A stretch of DNA of 7,455 bases, from assembly GCA_003164475.1 (NCBI GenBank), contig PLTL01000341.1:158-7612 (forward strand). Reading direction: 5' to 3'. The notes beneath the pieces were generated by a model. The model was not told the DNA's origin. It saw only the letters and a list, made by a program, of their open reading frames with translations, and made no database searches. The stretch comes from Candidatus Dormiibacterota bacterium (GTDB taxonomy: Bacteria; Chloroflexota; Dormibacteria; UBA8260; Bog-877). Below, piece after piece: positions 5,618 to 7,455 of the stretch (position 1 is its first letter; each line of letters begins with the position of its first letter). The translations under genes were made by a program, and so were the position numbers.

Positions 5618-6697
5618 CTAGAGCAGCTCCGAGCGGTTCCGCAGGCGCAGCTCGGCGACTACGTTGGCCACCTCCTGGACCCTGGCCAGGGGACAGATCA
5701 GGAGCGCGTCCGGGGTGTCGACCACCGCCAGCTCCTCGCCGCCGATCACCACCACCAGGCGTCGCCCCGCGGCATCCACGTAGCTCCCCTGGCACTCCAG
5801 GACCATGGCGTCGCCGATGGTGACGTTGCCCCGCTCGTCCGCATTGCCAGCCTCCAGCGCCGCTCGGTAGAGGTCGAGGAAGGAGCCCTGGTCACTCCAG
5901 CGCATCCCGGCGGGCAGCACCGCCAGCCGGGAGCTGCGCTCCAGGACCAGCCGCTCCACCACCCCAGTCGGGACCTCGGCCCAGCTTCTGGCGAAGGCCC
6001 CGGGCCCACCGGCCAGCGTGCCGACCGCCTCCCGCACCCCGCCCACCACCTCCGGGGCGTAGGTTTCCATCTCCTGGAGGAATAGCTCAGCCGACCAGGA
6101 AAAGAGCCCTGTGTTCCAGAAGAAACGCCCGCTCTCCACCATCTCCTGGGCCTGTCCCGGCCCCGGCTTCTCGACGAACCCCAGACCGTGACGGAGCGGC
6201 AGGGCTCGGCCCAGGCCGGACGGCCTCGGCAACTCCTCCCCGGACTCCACATAGCCGAACCCCGGGGATCCCCAGGTGGGCCGAATGCCGATCGAGATCA
6301 GGGTGGGCGTCCGGGCGGCCCAGCGGGCCGCCGAGATCAGGGCCAGGGCGGTGGCGTCCTGGTCGGGCATGTAGTGGTCGGCGTGGAGCGAGACCAGCAC
6401 CGCCCCAGCCCGCAGCTCCAAGGCCCTGAGGGCGGCCCAGGTGAGCGCCGGCCCGGTCCCGCGGGGTTCCGGCTCCAGGAGCAGTTGCTCCGGCTCCAGC
6501 TCGGGCAGCTCAGCCCGCACCTGCCGCGCCTGCTGGGCCGCCGTGGCCACCAGCAGCGAGCCACCCAGCCGGCTGGCCCGCTCGAAGGCGTGCCGAAGCA
6601 AAGAGCGTCCGTCCGGCGCCAGCGGGAGCAGGTGCTTGGGCAGCTGGGCCCGCGAGCGGGGCCAGAGACGGGTCCCCGACCCCCCCGCCAGCACCAC
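5618..6697 (-). CDS. manC: Mannose-1-phosphate guanylyltransferase (GDP-mannose pyrophosphorylase)
   Basis: This enzyme joins mannose-1-phosphate and GTP to give GDP-mannose and pyrophosphate in the cytoplasm. Visible motifs over 359 residues: VLAGGSGTRLWPRSR at 2-16 (nucleotide loop), PKHLL with Lys21, EPRGTGPA near 77-84 (RNTAP region, with Gly in place of Asn), HADHYM with metal-site Asp107, GIRPTWGSPGFGYV at 137-150, FVEKP at 174-178, FWNTGLF at 193-199, and a C-terminal beta-helix-like part around 285-335. It is a nucleotidyltransferase-only form; the isomerase cupin seen at the C-terminus of the 470-480-residue bifunctional enzymes is missing. The GTG at 6697 has GGAG nine bases upstream but leaves only a short first strand; an in-frame CTG at 6706 would add three residues (a VTVVLAGG-type beginning closer to the family norm). 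It follows metK by 56 nt and precedes manB by 80 nt. Confidence 0.94.
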   Translation of the reverse strand: MVLAGGSGTRLWPRSRAQLPKHLLPLAPDGRSLLRHAFERASRLGGSLLVATAAQQARQVRAELPELEPEQLLLEPEPRGTGPALTWAALRALELRAGAVLVSLHADHYMPDQDATALALISAARWAARTPTLISIGIRPTWGSPGFGYVESGEELPRPSGLGRALPLRHGLGFVEKPGPGQAQEMVESGRFFWNTGLFSWSAELFLQEMETYAPEVVGGVREAVGTLAGGPGAFARSWAEVPTGVVERLVLERSSRLAVLPAGMRWSDQGSFLDLYRAALEAGNADERGNVTIGDAMVLECQGSYVDAAGRRLVVVIGGEELAVVDTPDALLICPLARVQEVANVVAELRLRNRSELL

Positions 6698-6753
6698 CGT
6701 GACCAGCTCCGGGGGAGCCGAGGGAATCCCTGCACCGGCGGCGTTCGGCGAGG

Positions 6754-7455
6754 TCAGCTGCTGGCTCCAACACCGGCGGCCGGCCCCGTCGCCAGCCCGG
6801 CGTCCCGGGCCAGGTCGTCCCGGTAGGGGGTGCGCTCCCAGGGCAGGTCAAGATCGGATCGGCCGAAGTGACCGTAGGCGGCAACCTGGCGGTAGATGGG
6901 GCTGCGCAGGTTGAGCTCCTTGATGATCCCCGCCGGCGAGAGGTCGAAGTACTCGTCGACCAGGGCCTCTATCTGGTTCTTGGGGATCACCTCGGTGCCG
7001 AAGGTCTCCACCCCCACCGACACCGGCCGGGCCACCCCGATCGCGTAGGCGAGCTGGACCTCGGCCCGGCGAGCTATCCCGGATGCCACCAGGTGCTTGG
7101 CCACATAGCGGGCCCCGTAGGCCCCGGAGCGGTCCACCTTGGTCGGATCCTTCCCCGAGAAGGCGCCCCCGCCGTGGCGACCCACGCCACCGTAGGAGTC
7201 CACGATGATCTTGCGGCCGGTCAGCCCAGCGTCCCCCTGGGGGCCCCCAATCACGAAGCGCCCGGTGGGATTGACCAGCACCCGGGTCCGGTCGTCAAAG
7301 AGGCTTGCGGGCAGGGCGGGGATGATGACATGCTCCCGGACGCCGGCCTCGATCTCGTCCGGCGAGACGTCCTCGGAGTGCTGGGCGCTCACCAGCACGG
7401 TGTCGATGTGCACCGGTGCCCCGGCCTCGTCGTACTCCACGGTGACCTGGCTCTT
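6754..7455 (-). CDS. metK: S-adenosylmethionine synthetase, C-terminal part (5' end beyond window)
   Basis: MetK makes S-adenosylmethionine from methionine and ATP in the cytoplasm. Only the last 233 residues are visible, of roughly 390-410. The fragment starts at KSQVT, matching the active-site lysine region near residue 165 of the E. coli enzyme, so about 160 residues, including the GAGDQG motif, lie off the right edge. Visible motifs are [22 protein letters not shown] (ATP/substrate Arg-Lys pair), the family signature [17 protein letters not shown], and ETFGTE. The C-terminus AAYGHFGR...PWERT is standard, followed by an Ala/Gly-rich tail of about 15 residues. All active-site residues in this half are intact. 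Any start codon visible in the fragment is internal. Its position ahead of manC suggests that the GDP-mannose genes are at least partly read from the metK transcript. Confidence 0.97.
   Translation of the reverse strand, partial: KSQVTVEYDEAGAPVHIDTVLVSAQHSEDVSPDEIEAGVREHVIIPALPASLFDDRTRVLVNPTGRFVIGGPQGDAGLTGRKIIVDSYGGVGRHGGGAFSGKDPTKVDRSGAYGARYVAKHLVASGIARRAEVQLAYAIGVARPVSVGVETFGTEVIPKNQIEALVDEYFDLSPAGIIKELNLRSPIYRQVAAYGHFGRSDLDLPWERTPYRDDLARDAGLATGPAAGVGASS

Noticed and set aside
5538..5795. N-terminal extension of manB overlapping manC
   Set aside because: The sequence is Gly/Arg-rich shadow coding of manC, and the TTG at 5537 has a well-spaced AAGGAG and begins the conserved protein.

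Overview
The window is GC-rich bacterial chromosome (I estimate close to 70% GC by eye) in which every gene I can support lies on the minus strand, so the text reads right to left. Five of the six visible starts are GTG or TTG and only one is ATG. Several genes have strong AGGAGG-type ribosome binding sites. Coding regions prefer C or G at third codon positions, which produces long open shadow frames on the opposite strand. GC content, start usage and the style of the MetK C-terminus suggest an actinobacterium-like, probably little-studied lineage. There is no rRNA or other marker to settle this. I see no mobile element, CRISPR array, tRNA or phage gene.

Right block (7455 to 3695): the 3' part of metK (S-adenosylmethionine synthetase, cut by the window edge), then manC (mannose-1-phosphate guanylyltransferase), manB (phosphohexomutase) and a small stand-alone cupin of the mannose-6-phosphate isomerase type. 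Gaps are 56, 80 and 1 nt, so this is probably one transcript. Together the last three could convert fructose-6-phosphate to mannose-6-phosphate, mannose-1-phosphate and then GDP-mannose, the mannosyl donor for cell-envelope glycans. The isomerase step rests on the cupin and is the weakest link. ManC ends after its nucleotidyltransferase and left-handed helix part, so the cupin that many ManC proteins carry as a C-terminal domain is here a separate gene placed after manB.

Middle (3694 to 2522): a 126-nt G-rich gap holding a G-quadruplex-type motif and a hairpin with possible alternative pairings, then an unrecognised polytopic membrane protein of 279 residues, then a 207-nt gap that forms the leader of the next operon.

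Left block (2521 to 1): a class III aminotransferase of the GabT type, coupled through a 4-nt GTGA overlap to an NAD(P)-dependent aldehyde dehydrogenase that runs off the left edge. This is the classical arrangement for degrading an omega-amino acid such as GABA: transamination to the semialdehyde, then oxidation to the acid (succinate if the substrate is GABA).

Most of the window is ordinary metabolism. The parts worth a second look are the RNA-structure signals in the three larger intergenic gaps, the split ManC/isomerase organisation and the unknown membrane protein. I found no convincing new defence, mobile or signalling system.
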